A model generated the notes under the pieces. It did no database searches and was not told the origin of the DNA. It worked only from the letters and a program-made list of their open reading frames with translations. This document shows, one piece after another, positions 34,455 to 45,519 of a DNA stretch of 64,000 nucleotides. The position numbers and the translations under genes are program-made. Position 1 is the first letter of the stretch, and the number at the start of each line of letters is the position of its first letter. Source of the stretch: Diaporthe sp. PMI_573 (lineage: Eukaryota > Ascomycota > Sordariomycetes > Diaporthales > Diaporthaceae); NCBI GenBank assembly GCA_021399435.1, contig JAJTUP010000019.1, positions 868,001 to 932,000 on the forward strand, given 5' to 3'.

Positions 34455-35979
34455 ATGGTGTCACCGACTATCAAGCTAAACTCTGGCCACGACATGCCCC
34501 TCGTGGGTTTCGGTCTCTGGAAGGTTGACAATGCGACCGCCGCCGATACAGTTTACAATGCCATCAAGGTCGGTTACCGTCTGTTTGACGGCGCCTGCGG
34601 TGAGTCCATTCCAGTCGCGGCGACGAGCAACGAGCCCTTGTGTGCCGCGAATGCCTCTGTGGAAAAGCAGGGGGAGAACTACCCCTCCCTCCCCTTCACC
34701 CAGCTGTCAGCCAGGCGTCCAGGTGGACGAACCACACTGCCCCACCACGCTGCTGTCTCCACCCGACGGCTCGTATGCAGAGCATCACACATCTTCATAC
34801 ATGCCACGCACCCGTGGCCGGGAGAACGCTTTTCCTCGACTTCAGGGAATCTGAGCCATAGCAGACTCCCACTGACAGTAATGCTTTCCTTGCAGACTAC
34901 GGTAACGAGAAGGAATGCGGAGAGGGCGTCGCGCGCGCCATAAAAGACGGCCTCGTCAGGCGTGAGGAGCTCTTCATTGTCTCCAAGCTATGGAACTCGT
35001 TCCACGACGGCGGCCGGGTCGAGCCCATCTGCAAGAAGCAGCTTGCGGACTGGTATGTTTCTTGCGAACCCAATTTGCTCTAGCTGGCATGTTCCAGTGT
35101 GATATTCTGGAGAGCTTCACGCGCGTGTGTATGAGCCTAAAGGATAAAGGCCTGAAAAGCAGCTCAGGCAGCCTAGACATTATCTGCTGGAACAAGCCGG
35201 ACCTTACAGCCTGCTAACAACGAACAAAGGGGGGTTGACTACTTCGACCTGTACCTGATCCACTTCCCCGTTGCCCTTGAGTACGTAGATCCCTCGGTCC
35301 GCTACCCACCGGGCTGGTTCGTCGATGACGCAGGGACCGAGATCCGGACGAGCAAGGCGACGATCCAGGAGACGTGGAAGGCGATGGAGGCCCTCACAGA
35401 CGCCGGGCTGGCGCGGAGCATCGGCGTGTCCAACTTCCAGGCGCAGCTGCTGTACGACCTTCTGCGGCACGCGCGCGTCAAGCCCGCCACCCTGCAGGTC
35501 GAGCACCACCCCTACCTCGTGCAGGACCTCCTGCTCCGCGCCGCCCGAGCCGAGGGCATCGCCGTCACCGCCTACAGCAGCTTCGGCCCCGCCGGCTTCG
35601 TCGAGCTCGACATGGCCAGGGCCAAGGACGCCGTCCCGCTCATGTCCGAGCAGACCGTCGCCGGTTTTGCGGCCAAGCACGGAAAGACGCCCGCCCAGGT
35701 CCTGCTTCGCTGGGCCACGCAGCGCGGCGTCGCAGTCATCCCCAAGTCCAGCTCCGAGGGCCGCATGAAGGAGAACCTCGAGTCTGTCGGTTTCGACCTG
35801 GACGACAAGGAGGTCGACGCCATCTCTGCCCTGGATAAGAACCTGAGGTTCAACCAGCCCACAAACGTAGGCTCTTCCGCCCTCCCCCCCGCCCTGCGTG
35901 TGACTTGGGAGGAGACCGATGCTGATGCTGTTCATCTTTGTAGTACTTCCAGACCGAGAAGCTTTGGATCTTCGGCTAG
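34455..35979 (+). CDS. xyl1: NAD(P)H-dependent D-xylose reductase (aldo-keto reductase), 324 aa
   Basis: Model: 34455-34599, 34896-35052, 35230-35866 and 35944-35979, 325 codons, the family's usual length. It reduces D-xylose to xylitol, the first step of fungal pentose use, in the cytosol. The aldo-keto reductase tetrad is present: Asp in YRLFDGA, Tyr in [10 protein letters not shown] (formed across intron 1), Lys in FIVSKLWNS and His in YLIHFPVA. Cofactor binding is marked by [15 protein letters not shown]. The small last exon supplies the typical end [11 protein letters not shown], and the preceding exon ends [22 protein letters not shown] and VEHHPYL are further family blocks. The upstream pair of GGCTAAA motifs fits xylose induction. 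The gene symbol follows common fungal use. Confidence 0.94.
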
Positions 35980-36371
35980 GGCAAAGGACGGTGCTGCATG
36001 TGCTGCGAATGTGAGCCTTGCCATATAGATTGCGCCTCAGTTAGAACGTCTTTGGGGGGGGGGGAGATGCCAACAGGGCGTGGATTGATTACACTTCTAT
36101 CTCCGGCCATTGCAGTTTAACGGTTTTCGATGATGATCTACCCATTCCCGCTCCTGCATCTCTCGCCAGCTGGGATGGCAAAATCGATTGGTCCTGTTCC
36201 TCTACCTTTTTCGCCTTTCAATGCATGTCTCGTTCCAAATTAGAATCGCTACCCCAGCCGGGCTTTAGTATGCTGCGTCGCATATCGAAAACTCATGATA
36301 ATTCACCGTCATTTGGCCACAGCTTCACTTGTGTCACATCATCCTCTTCGGGTGCACCCAAAAGATGGGTT
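35980..36371. other. convergent 3' intergenic region
   Basis: About 390 nt between the 3' ends of xylose reductase and sds22, with a G-run at 36053-36064. No gene seen. Confidence 0.5.
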
Positions 36372-37618
36372 TCATGTCCGCACAAAGGCTGTTTGAAGCG
36401 GTCAGCGCATCAAGAAGAAGCTCTGGGAAATCCAAACTTACTCGCGTCAATCTGTTTGATCTGGGGCAGCGCCAGCCGAACCTTGTTCCTGTACAGAGCC
36501 TCGGCTCGGGTCTGCAGCGGGTTGCCCTCAAAGTAAACCGTCTCCAAATTCTCCTTGTCCTTGAGCTCCTTCTCCACATCAGCAAAGTCGCTGAGTTTGT
36601 TGTAACTCGCCCAGACCTCCTCCAACCCCTTCAGCGGCCCCAGACCCTTGAGGCTAGTGATCTGGTTGTTTGAGATCTCCAGCACCCGCAACTTCGTGTT
36701 GGTCTCGATGCCCTCCAGGGACTCGAGCGCGTTATGCGATATGTAAAGCTCCTCGAGCGTCGGGACGTCCTTGAGCGGCGAGAGATTGCCGATCCGGTTC
36801 GACTGGATGCTGAGCAGTCTCAGCTTGGGGAGCTCGCTGAGCCCACCGAGCGTGGTTATCTTGTTCTTGGCCAGCCAAAGCTCCTCGAGGCCCTTGAGCG
36901 ATTCCAGGTTCTGTATCTCTCGGATGCGGTTGGAGGCCAGCTCGAGCATGCGCAGCTTGTCCAGCCCCTCGAGGTTCTCGATGGTGCTGATCTTGTTGGC
37001 CACAAAGAACAGGTCGGTCAGGTCCTTCAGGTGGTTGAGGCGCTTGATGTGCTTGATCTTGTTGAAACTCAGGTCGAGGTTGGCCAGTTTAGTCAGTGAT
37101 TCGAGTCCGCGGATGTGGCCGATCAGGTTGTCGTAGAGGTCGAGGTCGACCAGCGTCTCAGCAAGGCACTCCAGGCCGTTGACCTCGGTGATGCCGTTCT
37201 GCCTCAGACACAGGCGCGCGACCTTGTTGAACCGATCGAGTCGCAAGCTAGGGATGGATTGGATTCGGGCGTTTATAGATATCAGCTCATCAGTATCGAG
37301 GTCCTCGTCGTCAAAGAGATCTGTGACAGTTGCATGCTAGTCAGATGATTATTCTGCAAATGGGACCATGGGTTAGTGACCTTCGTCGGCCTCTATTTCT
37401 TGGCCCGGTACGACGTTGTCATCGTCCGAGTACTCTGGGTCTGACAGAGCTTCGGGGTTGGCCAGGCTCGCTCGGCCTGGAACGCGCAGTTTCCCATCCC
37501 AGCCCTTGCCGTTGGTGATGCCGGGGCTTTGCTCGCCGTCGTGCCGCTCTGTGGGGTTGTCGTCGACCAGCTCGACATGGGGGGGCTGGGCGGCGTCTTG
37601 GTTGGTGTCGCCAGGCAT
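36372..37618 (-). CDS. sds22: protein phosphatase 1 regulatory subunit Sds22, leucine-rich repeats, 377 aa
   Basis: Model on the minus strand: 37618-37381, 37320-36442 and 36388-36372, 378 codons. After an acidic N-terminus, about residues 105-350 are a run of 22-residue leucine-rich repeats of the SDS22 class (LANLDLSFNKIKHIKRLNHL, LTDLFFVANKISTIENLEGL, LRMLELASNRIREIQNLESL). Splicing the last intron (GTAAGT donor) gives the diagnostic C-terminus QIDATFVR. Sds22 binds the PP1 catalytic subunit and controls its mitotic function in the nucleus. The first intron has an unusual GTCACT donor, but it joins the frame to DLFDDEDLDTDELISINARI, as expected of this family. It is divergent from the alpha/beta hydrolase gene. 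Confidence 0.94.
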
Positions 37619-38049
37619 GACGACAGGCTGTGCTGAACAGCACGATGGTCCCTGTCACGATGACAATGTCGCCAAGCCAGGGTGTGCTACGCTTGGTGCT
37701 TGGGACGAGGAGATCCAAAATGGATGTGTGAGGGTGAAGAGAAGTACTGTGCCTGTTGTTGATGTGTCTTGCTGAGGAATCAGAAGTCGGAGCGCCTGCT
37801 TTTGATCGACTCCAAGGTTGGTCAGCCATGTCACTTCTCACGTTTATTCTGACAGCGACCAGGGTGGGTCCAGCTGTCGATCATAGCGGGGTAGCGCCCC
37901 GAGTACCCAAACCCCTGGGCGATCGATCCGCTGGGCGACTGGGGTGGTCCAGCTGAGCGGAGGCAACGTAGTGATCGTTCAATATATACTTCTTTCCCAG
38001 GTCCACACACACACACACGTCGCTCCTTCCCTCCTGTGGCGACCGCACG
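37619..38049. promoter_or_regulatory. divergent promoter region between sds22 and the hydrolase gene
   Basis: About 430 nt shared upstream DNA. A short CA run is at about 38003-38016. TATATA lies near 37981. No other feature seen. Confidence 0.4.
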
Positions 38050-39371
38050 ATGGCGGGTTTTCCAATGGGATATCAACAGCAGCATGCTCAACCGCCTCTT
38101 GCTGGCAAGAACAGTCCGACCGGCGCTTTCATCAGCATCACGATGGCCCAATTGGCCGTGGACCCCTCAACCTCGGTGCCTGCGAAAGACGCCAGGCTCA
38201 TATTCCGGCCTACCTCTTACCTCCCGTCATCTTTACCGGCCTGCTCTTCGCCCTGTATGCGTGGAAGAGCTTTATCATGATATCACTCCAGAACAAAATC
38301 ATTTACGCCCCTTATCTCCCTCCGACCGCACGGTTCGAAAAGATTCAAGACTGGCAAAGTAAGCTCTTTGGCATCCAATGGAACGAGATCCATGTGCGTT
38401 CCGTCGATGGGACCGATATTGCATTGGCTGTTGCCACTGTCTCCACAGAGGTCGACGAGTCGGTCCAACAGAGCTTGTCTCACCATGTCTATGTACTCTA
38501 CCTCCAAGGTTGCTCTCCCCCTCGGCTCTGATGCGTGCCCTTCGCAACCTTGTTAACCCGGAGCTCAGGTAACGCATCGTCTTTACCGCCTCGCTTGCCA
38601 GATCACTCCTGGATCTTGACGAAGACCAAGACAAGCTTCAAGGACAAATATCCTGGGTGCGGGAAACTTCGGTTCACCCAAGTTGGTTTGAGTTATCGTG
38701 GGTATTGGACGTCTGCAGGGTCCGCAAGCGAGTCTGGTATCAACCTAGATGCGATCGCCGCCATGAAATGGATATCTCAGCTGCACGAAAACACATACCC
38801 GGATGCCGAGCATGGCGAACAGGCTGTGAGGCCGGTTTTGTTCATTTGGGGGCAGAGCATTGGTGCGGGTTTTGCTTCCAATCTCGCAGCCTCGGGCGTG
38901 ATTCCGTCCCACCTCGAGCCAACGGCCCTGATACTTGAGACGCCATTCTTGTCCATCAAGGCAATGCTTGCGTCATTGTACCCCGAGAGGTGGCTACCAT
39001 ACAGATACCTCCACCCTTTCTTGCGGAACTTCCTGGACAGTTACAAGAATCTTGGCACCATTGCCTCGCAGCGGCTGGAAAGGGCTATCCAGCCGCCTCA
39101 CATCCTCATACTCGAGGCTGGCAGAGACGAGATCGTGCCTCCAAGTCACCCAAAGGAGTTGCAGAAACGGTGCATGGAATTAAGTCTTCCGGTTGAGAGA
39201 GTCGTTGTGCCCCGGGCGTTCCACAGCGACGCAATGAATGGACGGACTCATGTGGCCGATTTCATCATAAAGCAGACGGCGAAGACTATCCATGCGACAG
39301 ATTCAGATGGTGCAGCAGCTGGCTCACAAAATCCACGACCTATCCATCGTCTCACAAATCAATTGCTGTAA
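38050..39371 (+). CDS. Bem46/ABHD13-like alpha/beta hydrolase, membrane-anchored
   Basis: The body is clear: a membrane anchor (IPAYLLPPVIFTGLLFALYA), then NKIIYAPYLPPTARFE, and after an intron (38509-38568) the hydrolase fold with oxyanion region, the nucleophile elbow GQSIGAG, acid in EAGRDEIVPP and His in RAFHSDAM. This set matches Bem46/ABHD13-like serine hydrolases of ER or plasma membrane; substrates are unknown. The N-terminus is unresolved: the anchor frame has no ATG before it. The best start I can find is ATG 38050 (MAGFPMGYQQQH), joined by a 38-nt GT-AG intron at 38158-38195, which keeps phase but is unusually short with a poor donor. The alternative, starting at ATG 38277, would lose the anchor. 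Confidence 0.8.
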
Positions 39372-39959
39372 CCCCTCCTGCAATGACATTCTGTGAAGAT
39401 CGTTGACGTCCTCCCCGGGTTGTGATCCCCACAAGAACTTTATGCGTGGTTGACCCTAACTAGACTCATATCGATCCAAGGCAATACGCTCAGAATGAAA
39501 CAGCGGTGGAGACCTGACGTGGAGGACGATTGCAGCAAGCCTCAAAGCTTCACATTCAATTTTGATGGCTAATACTTGACGAATATATGTACAGAACCTA
39601 GCATGCTGTGGTATTTTCTAAGCTACGACGCACGAGGAATTGAGGACATGGCTTTTATGTAGCTCTGAGAATGGTAACGATTACGGATGATACGAGAAGT
39701 CTTAAAGCCGTAGCAAGAGGCCCGTGGCCGGCAGACGCAGCTACGCAGCTACCCGGGATCGGCTGCCCCGCTGTTGATAGCTTCGGGGAGCCATCGATGA
39801 CTCCCACATGAATATTCCAGCTCATCATTACTCTGCGCCTGGAACCCCTGAAAGCCAAATCTATAGTCTCGAACATGGCTTGAATCTTTGATCATGTTCT
39901 CTCATCTCAGAACCTTATTCATTAAGTAGGCTCAAGTATGCACACTATATATATCCACG
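39372..39959. other. intergenic region upstream of the P450 gene
   Basis: About 590 nt, no gene seen. It ends with TATATATA at about 39946-39953, only about 7 nt before the P450 start codon. Confidence 0.5.
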
Positions 39960-41665
39960 ATGGCGTTGCGATCTGTGTATACCCCATCAACTCCCCTCAT
40001 CATCAAAGACAGCCCCTTCTATAGCATTGTCGCTCTGACCCTTCTATCTCTCCTACCATTTGCGTTGTACCGACTATTTTTTCACCCGTTGTCTGCAATA
40101 CCAGGCCCAATCCACCTCAGACTTACAAATATCCCTTTGTTGTGGCGTTCGTACCACGGCAAAGAGGCTACTTATCTCACTTCCCTGTTCCGCCGCCTCG
40201 ACACACCAATCCTGCGTATCGGTCCGAACGAAGTCCTCATAGCCGATGGGGCCGCACTGGCGCCCATCTACAGCTCCAACGGCGGCTTCCCCAAGGCTTC
40301 CTGCTACCGGAATTTCGACATCGACGGGTTCCCCTCCCTGTTCTCGGCTCTGGACAGGGCCCACCGCGCGCCGCGGGCGAGGAGCGTACAGCCCCTTTTC
40401 GCCACAGCGAGCCTTAGAAGGGGCGAGGATAGGGTCTTCGCCGTAGCCGTGGGCTTGGTGGACAGACTGAGGCGCGAGAAGGATGCGGCCAGGGAGAGAG
40501 GCGGAAGAGTCGACGTGCTCGACGCGGCGAGGAGGGCAGCTGTCGACACGGTTACGGCTTACCTCTTTGGGGTGAACTATGGAGGGATCGGCGAGGCTGA
40601 GAAGGCTGACGAGAAGCTAGAGGCCGAGGGCAAGCTGAGTGCAAGCGAGTTCGTAAATGCGTTCGTTGCGGTGGGCCGTTTCTTCTTCCTCCCGACCTGG
40701 GCTTTTACGGCACTGGAGCAAGTCGCGGCCTATCTTTTTGAGAATGAGGACACGAAAGCAAGCTTTGATAGTGTGCAGATATTTGTGGAGAGACTGGTTG
40801 ATGAGGCAGACGTGGAGGACGAGACGTACCAGTCGCGGATGCTCAAGGCTGGGCTGAGCAAGGAGGAGGTTGCCGCGCAATTAAAGGACTTGATGTTCGC
40901 TGGAACGGGTGAGTCCTCAGCCATAGGTGGCTTCATTATTTTCGTATCGTCGCTGACTTGGTCGACGCAGATTCGAGTGGGATGAATCTAAGCACATTTT
41001 GCTGGCAGCTGGCGAAGAACCCTCGGATGTGAGTGAACATGAGGGCGAGGCAGGAAGACGGCATGATTGACGCGAGAAACAGATATGCAAAAGTGAAAGC
41101 AGAAATCCTACAGGCGAAGCAGAACAACGCTGATTACGATCCATCATCGCTCTTATACCTCCGTGCCTGCCTGAGAGAGACACTTCGCCTCAGTATGGCC
41201 AACCCGACGCGGCTACCAAGAGTGGTTCCTCCAGGCGGATGGGTGTTCAACCCGTCGGCGGGCTTCTCCTTCACCGCGAAGGGACCGGCAGGTAAGGCTC
41301 AGCAGCCACCACAGAGGGCGTATTACCTGCCGGCAGGAACGCTTGTTTCAATGCAGATCCACACGATGCACCACAACCCAGCTGTGTACACAGATGCCCA
41401 CAGGTTCAGCCCAGAAAGGTGGTTTGATTCACCACCAGAACAGCTGGAGAAGATGAATCGTGATTACATGCCGTTCTCCCTTGGCAGCAGAGCTTGTATC
41501 GCACGTAACCTAGCCATGATGGAGCTAAACATGGCGTGCGCAGCGATCCTCGAGAATGGGGTGCTCGATGGAGCGACAAACGTGGGAGATGAGATTGAGA
41601 TCCTCGAGTGGTTCAACAGCAAGGTTCGGGGGGAGCGTGTAGAGATTGAGTACAAATCCGTATAA
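39960..41665 (+). CDS. cytochrome P450 monooxygenase, 529 aa
   Basis: Model: 39960-40908, 40971-41028 and 41083-41665, 530 codons. Order of features: N-terminal anchor (IVALTLLSLLPFALYRLFF), proline hinge (HPLSAIPGP), I-helix oxygen-activation motif AGTDSSG formed across intron 1, ExxR (RETLRL), PERW-type sequence FSPERWF, and the heme-ligand loop FSLGSRACIARN with the proximal Cys. The usual last Gly of FxxGxRxCxG is Ala, a tolerated variant. It is an ER-bound class II enzyme needing a P450 reductase. The substrate is not predictable, and there are no biosynthetic neighbours to suggest a pathway. Splice phase is kept at both introns (GTGAGT donors). Confidence 0.93.
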
Positions 41666-43183
41666 CGATTACTTGACACGTATATGGGTGGACAGGCGAG
41701 AGGCCTCACTCGGACGTTCTCAGCCTCAGATGTATGTTGATGCAGCCCTTGCGCGAGGCTGGTCAATACTGGTCGGTCGGACTCTGGAGATAGGAACATT
41801 CACCGTTGGTGGGAGGAGGGTGCAGAGAAGAGCGCAACTTTCTTTTCCCTTTGGCGGCCTGACCAAAAGCAACCACACACACAGTTATCCTGTAGGGGTT
41901 CTCCTATAGAGGGTTATCTATCCCACAGGAGGTTAACCCATAGGAGGTTAACCCCTATCCCATAGGAGGTTGTCCCACAGGAGATTGTCCCATAGGAGGT
42001 TGTGCCATAGACAACAGAAGATTGTCCTATAGGAGGTTATCTAATAGAGGAGATTGGGTACTGAGTAATGCCCAGGTCATAGATGCTGTAGCCGCATGGC
42101 GGATACGGCAGCAAAGCCCGTCAAGTGTAACAGAACACCCGGCAATCAAGTCTCCGAGGATCAATTGACAGCCAGATCCATCCCAATTGAATAAAATGGA
42201 CGCTACCGGATTGCCTGGCCCAGAATGTCCCGAATGTTTTGAATCGCTACCTGAGTACCTAGGCGTGCCAGGCAGAGCCACGACCTCTGCAACCTGCAGG
42301 TGGGCAGATCATCTACGACCCGAAACTGCAGGGCAAAGTCTCTCGCATCACTGATTGGCCGAGTCTTTCGCCTCGTGATCATTACAACTTGCTCCCGAAG
42401 TCCTGGTCTGTCTGAGATGGAAGCCAAAGGGGATTGCAGAGATGCTGAACGCGCTGCAGAAGTGCCGGTTTGGGGGCTGCTTTTACGAGGTACCTAGGCA
42501 CACCGGTACTTTGTAAAACCCCCCCTTGCTTGCCACCCTGACCGGCCTGTAGGGGCCCCTGTGCCCCTGTGCCCCTGTTGCTCATTTAAACTCAGGTCTC
42601 ACACTTGCACCGATGAGTCTTTGCCTGACCGAGCGCGCGCCCAACCAGCTCCTCGCCCCGGGTTCACAGCCCCGCAAAAACCAGTCACGTGGGTTGGCGT
42701 CGGTATCGCGCGCAGGGATCTGGAGTGACATTTCCCAGGACGCGACTGGCTGGCTACCTTATCGCGACTGGCCTGTGCCATCACCAACCCGGGTGCACCT
42801 GGGACGCTCAGCGCTGATCAGGCCTGATGCGGGCGTCGCCCCGAGCCAGAGTATAAAACCCACGGCTGCCTCCCGCCCTGTCACGCAAAAGTGCGACAGT
42901 TCCCCCCTTCCTTTCCCTCCCGTTTGCCTTGCTGCCCGAGGTAGGTCGCTTCTCTCCATCCATCTGTCCAGCCATCCATCCCTCACCCTGTCATTTCACC
43001 CGACTTCGTTGTCTTTTAATCCGGCCTTCTCCATCCTTTTCTTCTTCTTCCTCAATCGGCACCATCGGCACCATCGGCACCATCGGCATTTTGCTCTCTT
43101 TGAGGTCTCCATCACCCCATTTGGTTTTGTTTTTGAAACATTCACGGCACTGCACATGACAACTGGGAGGAGTGAGGGCCAAC
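41666..43183. other. region between P450 and BTB genes, with a minisatellite
   Basis: About 1.5 kb. It begins with the 15-bp tandem repeat and then has open frames without motifs; the plus frame 42613-43293 overlaps the BTB start in another phase and is not supported. The pyrimidine-rich stretch 42900-43050 looks like BTB promoter or 5' UTR. GGCACCATC occurs as a short tandem at about 43058-43087. Confidence 0.5.
41885..42048 (+). repeat. degenerate 15-bp minisatellite, consensus CCCATAGGAGGTTGT
   Basis: About eight imperfect copies of CCCATAGGAGGTTGT or CCCACAGGAGGTTAA follow the P450 stop. Units vary by point changes and small insertions. A similar set in reverse orientation is visible at about 49207-49290. 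Confidence 0.85.
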
Positions 43184-44098
43184 ATGTTCTCACGGGCCAG
43201 CTCAACCAAGCAGAGCTTTTCCAAGAGCTCAAAGTATGGGAAATCAAGCTCCTCTTTCAGCCGCGAGGCTGGCGTCTCGAAACGTCGACATGAGCCTCGC
43301 CGACGACCAACCACGGCCACAACCGCATCAACCGCTGACTCGTCTCCAGTAGTTGGGTCAAGGTCAGTGTTCTTTCCATCCGCTCGACAAGATGTCTTTC
43401 ACTCTGACATGACCCTCGCTCACAGTGGTGTCAGTCCTATCGTCACGCTCGTAATCGGTCACGAGCAACGCATCTTCGCCGCTCACGAAGACGTCCTCTG
43501 CAACTCGCCATACTTCGCGAACGTCCTGAAGGGCCAGTATATCGAGGCCTCAACCAAGCGCATCGCCCTCCCCGACGAGTCTCCCGAGATCTTCTCCTCG
43601 GTCCTCGAGTACATGTACAAGGGCGATTACTACCCGCGCCTCGTGCACAGCAAGCGCCGCAACTCGTGGGAGATCGAGCAGGCGTCCGACGGCGGCGGCC
43701 GCAGCTCCATCGAGTCGACCATCTACCACCAGGACGCCAGCGGCCCCTTGCTCAAGGACACGGTCATCTACTGCGTGGCGGACAAGTATGGGCTCGAGGA
43801 GCTCAAGCGCGTCGCCCTGCGCAAGCAGGGCCTGCAGACGGGTATCCAGTGCAGCACCATCCTGGCGTCGGCCCGTTACGCCTACGCCAACACGCCCGAC
43901 TCCGACTCCAAGCTGCGGGCCCACTACCTCGCCCTCATCATCCGCAGCCGCTCCACCTTTAAGCGCAGCGGGACTATGCAGCTCGAGATGTACAACGGCG
44001 GCAGTCAGCTCTTCTTTGACCTGTTCGTCGCGCTGTGCAACCATGTCGACGATGTTTCCAGCACCCAGACCACGCCCCGGAGCAACCGCTTCATTTAG
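43184..44098 (+). CDS. BTB/POZ domain protein, 283 aa (304 if the small intron is retained)
   Basis: Start ATG at 43184 (MFSRASSTKQSFSKSS). The first 60 residues are basic and Ser-rich. The BTB fold follows: SPIVTLVIGHEQRIFAAHED, SPYFANVLKGQYIEAS, RIALPDESPEIFSSVLEYMY, KGDYYPRL, then a back helix region (VIYCVADKYGLEELKRVALR). BTB domains dimerise and often recruit Cullin 3. A 63-nt segment at 43363-43425 has donor GTCAGT, a CTGAC branch point and acceptor CTCACAG; its length is a multiple of three and it has no stop, so both spliced and unspliced forms keep frame. Splicing would join the linker directly to SGVSPIVTLVIG. I favour the spliced form. Confidence 0.85.
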   Translation: MFSRASSTKQSFSKSSKYGKSSSSFSREAGVSKRRHEPRRRPTTATTASTADSSPVVGSRSVFFPSARQDVFHSDMTLAHSGVSPIVTLVIGHEQRIFAAHEDVLCNSPYFANVLKGQYIEASTKRIALPDESPEIFSSVLEYMYKGDYYPRLVHSKRRNSWEIEQASDGGGRSSIESTIYHQDASGPLLKDTVIYCVADKYGLEELKRVALRKQGLQTGIQCSTILASARYAYANTPDSDSKLRAHYLALIIRSRSTFKRSGTMQLEMYNGGSQLFFDLFVALCNHVDDVSSTQTTPRSNRFI

Positions 44099-45519
44099 AT
44101 TGGCTCTGGAGTGGTTTTCACTTCTTTTCCTTCCGTCCCATCTCTCATCTCCTTGGTCGTCTTTCTTGGATTGCGTACACATCTCACTCCTCCTGGAAAA
44201 CTCCCCAAAAAGAATACCCTCAGCATATGTCACTGGCTGGAATTAATGAGCAATGCTTTCCTTTCCTTTGGATGTACTTCCCGTCCGTTCTCCCCTTGGC
44301 TTTCTTTCTGCTTACTGCTTAGCGAGAGGATATGGACATCTCGAGGACCCTAGAGAGGCGAGAGTGTAAGGAGTTCGGCGCTGTCAGGCTTTTGGCTTGC
44401 ATTTCCTACTGATGCCCTCGATACCATTCGCGACGACATGTATTATTACTACTTGATGATGATGGCTTGACGCACGGGAACCCGAAAGCCTTTTGACGAC
44501 TTGGTTTAGATTTCAAGACGCGGACGTTCATGTCCTGCCTTTTGGCAACATTTTGCTAACGCCGCGACGGCGCCCATTGGCCCAGGGCAGGGCTCTTACT
44601 GGAAGGAAAACAGGTTTTGCTCTGAGAGTGGAAGGAGGGGCAAAATGAAATGGGCAAATTGCAAACGAGATCAAAAGTGTTACTGTATAATTCTTGCCAC
44701 TCGTTCACAGAATAGTTGCTCTGGTTTGTCCCGCAGCAAGTCAAGGATGGTCGGGATTGCCAGGGCCTATAATTGAATCTGCTTCTCACTACTGTAGCTT
44801 GTGCATAAGCCTCTGAAAGAGCTCATGGGAGCCGACGTGAAGACTCCAAAGCCTGTCAGTTGAAACCAGCGGAGCCCCAGCCAAGTTAGCAACGAAGAAC
44901 ACGGCTGTGCAGGGGTATCATTTGCCGTAATTCGCTGATGTGGAAGCAAAAGTCCAATCCGTCCGAAATGTTGTGAGGTAAATAAGAGCCGCATAATGAC
45001 TCACGCGATAAGAACCGGTTTAAAGTGGTTGCATGCAGTCCTTGCCCGTTCCCGTCCCGTTCCTGTTCACGCGCGTTCACACCGGTGTGAATGTCCATGC
45101 GCAGGCATTCAGGGGTAGTCCGCCCGAGACAGTGAGCTCCAGTTCCTAGCTTCGGGGAGAAATAAAGCAAGACAACCCCTGGGAGAACTCAATTGAGTAT
45201 TCTTGTCGGCTCGTGGATGCATTGGCTTTTTGACTCCGCGTGAAGTCTCAGCCTGTATCAAGTCTTACGGCAAAAGCACAAGGTCGTGTCGATCGGGCTC
45301 CAGGTCTAGTTTGGAGCAAAGGGCTGCGGTGTAGTACCAGCCGTGGCCATACAGGCTAGGCAAGCCGTCACACCTGCGTCAGTGCTGAAAGCACGGCTTC
45401 GCACGAGTGACCGACACGTAAGAGGTGGCGACAGGCAGCCATTCACTTGTCCATATCAGACCCACTGGAGAGACCGTAGAAGCGCCAAACGGGACATCTG
45501 GCTGTAGACAGTTGTTCAT
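44099..45519. other. intergenic region between BTB and csn12
   Basis: About 1.4 kb containing the 3' ends of both convergent genes. Short frames only, no motifs. Nothing else seen. Confidence 0.5.

Noticed and set aside
35204..35935. Minus-strand frame of 243 codons.
   Set aside because: Antisense of the xylose reductase exon; strong codon bias on GC-rich plus-strand codons creates the mirror frame.
41885..42048. Repeat array considered as a CRISPR or telomere-like array.
   Set aside because: Units are short, imperfect, directly tandem with no unique spacers, and differ from TTAGGG; the gene content is eukaryotic.
42613..43293. Plus-strand frame of 226 codons before the BTB gene.
   Set aside because: Overlaps the BTB start in another phase, ends in the BTB exon, and mostly covers pyrimidine-rich promoter-like DNA.
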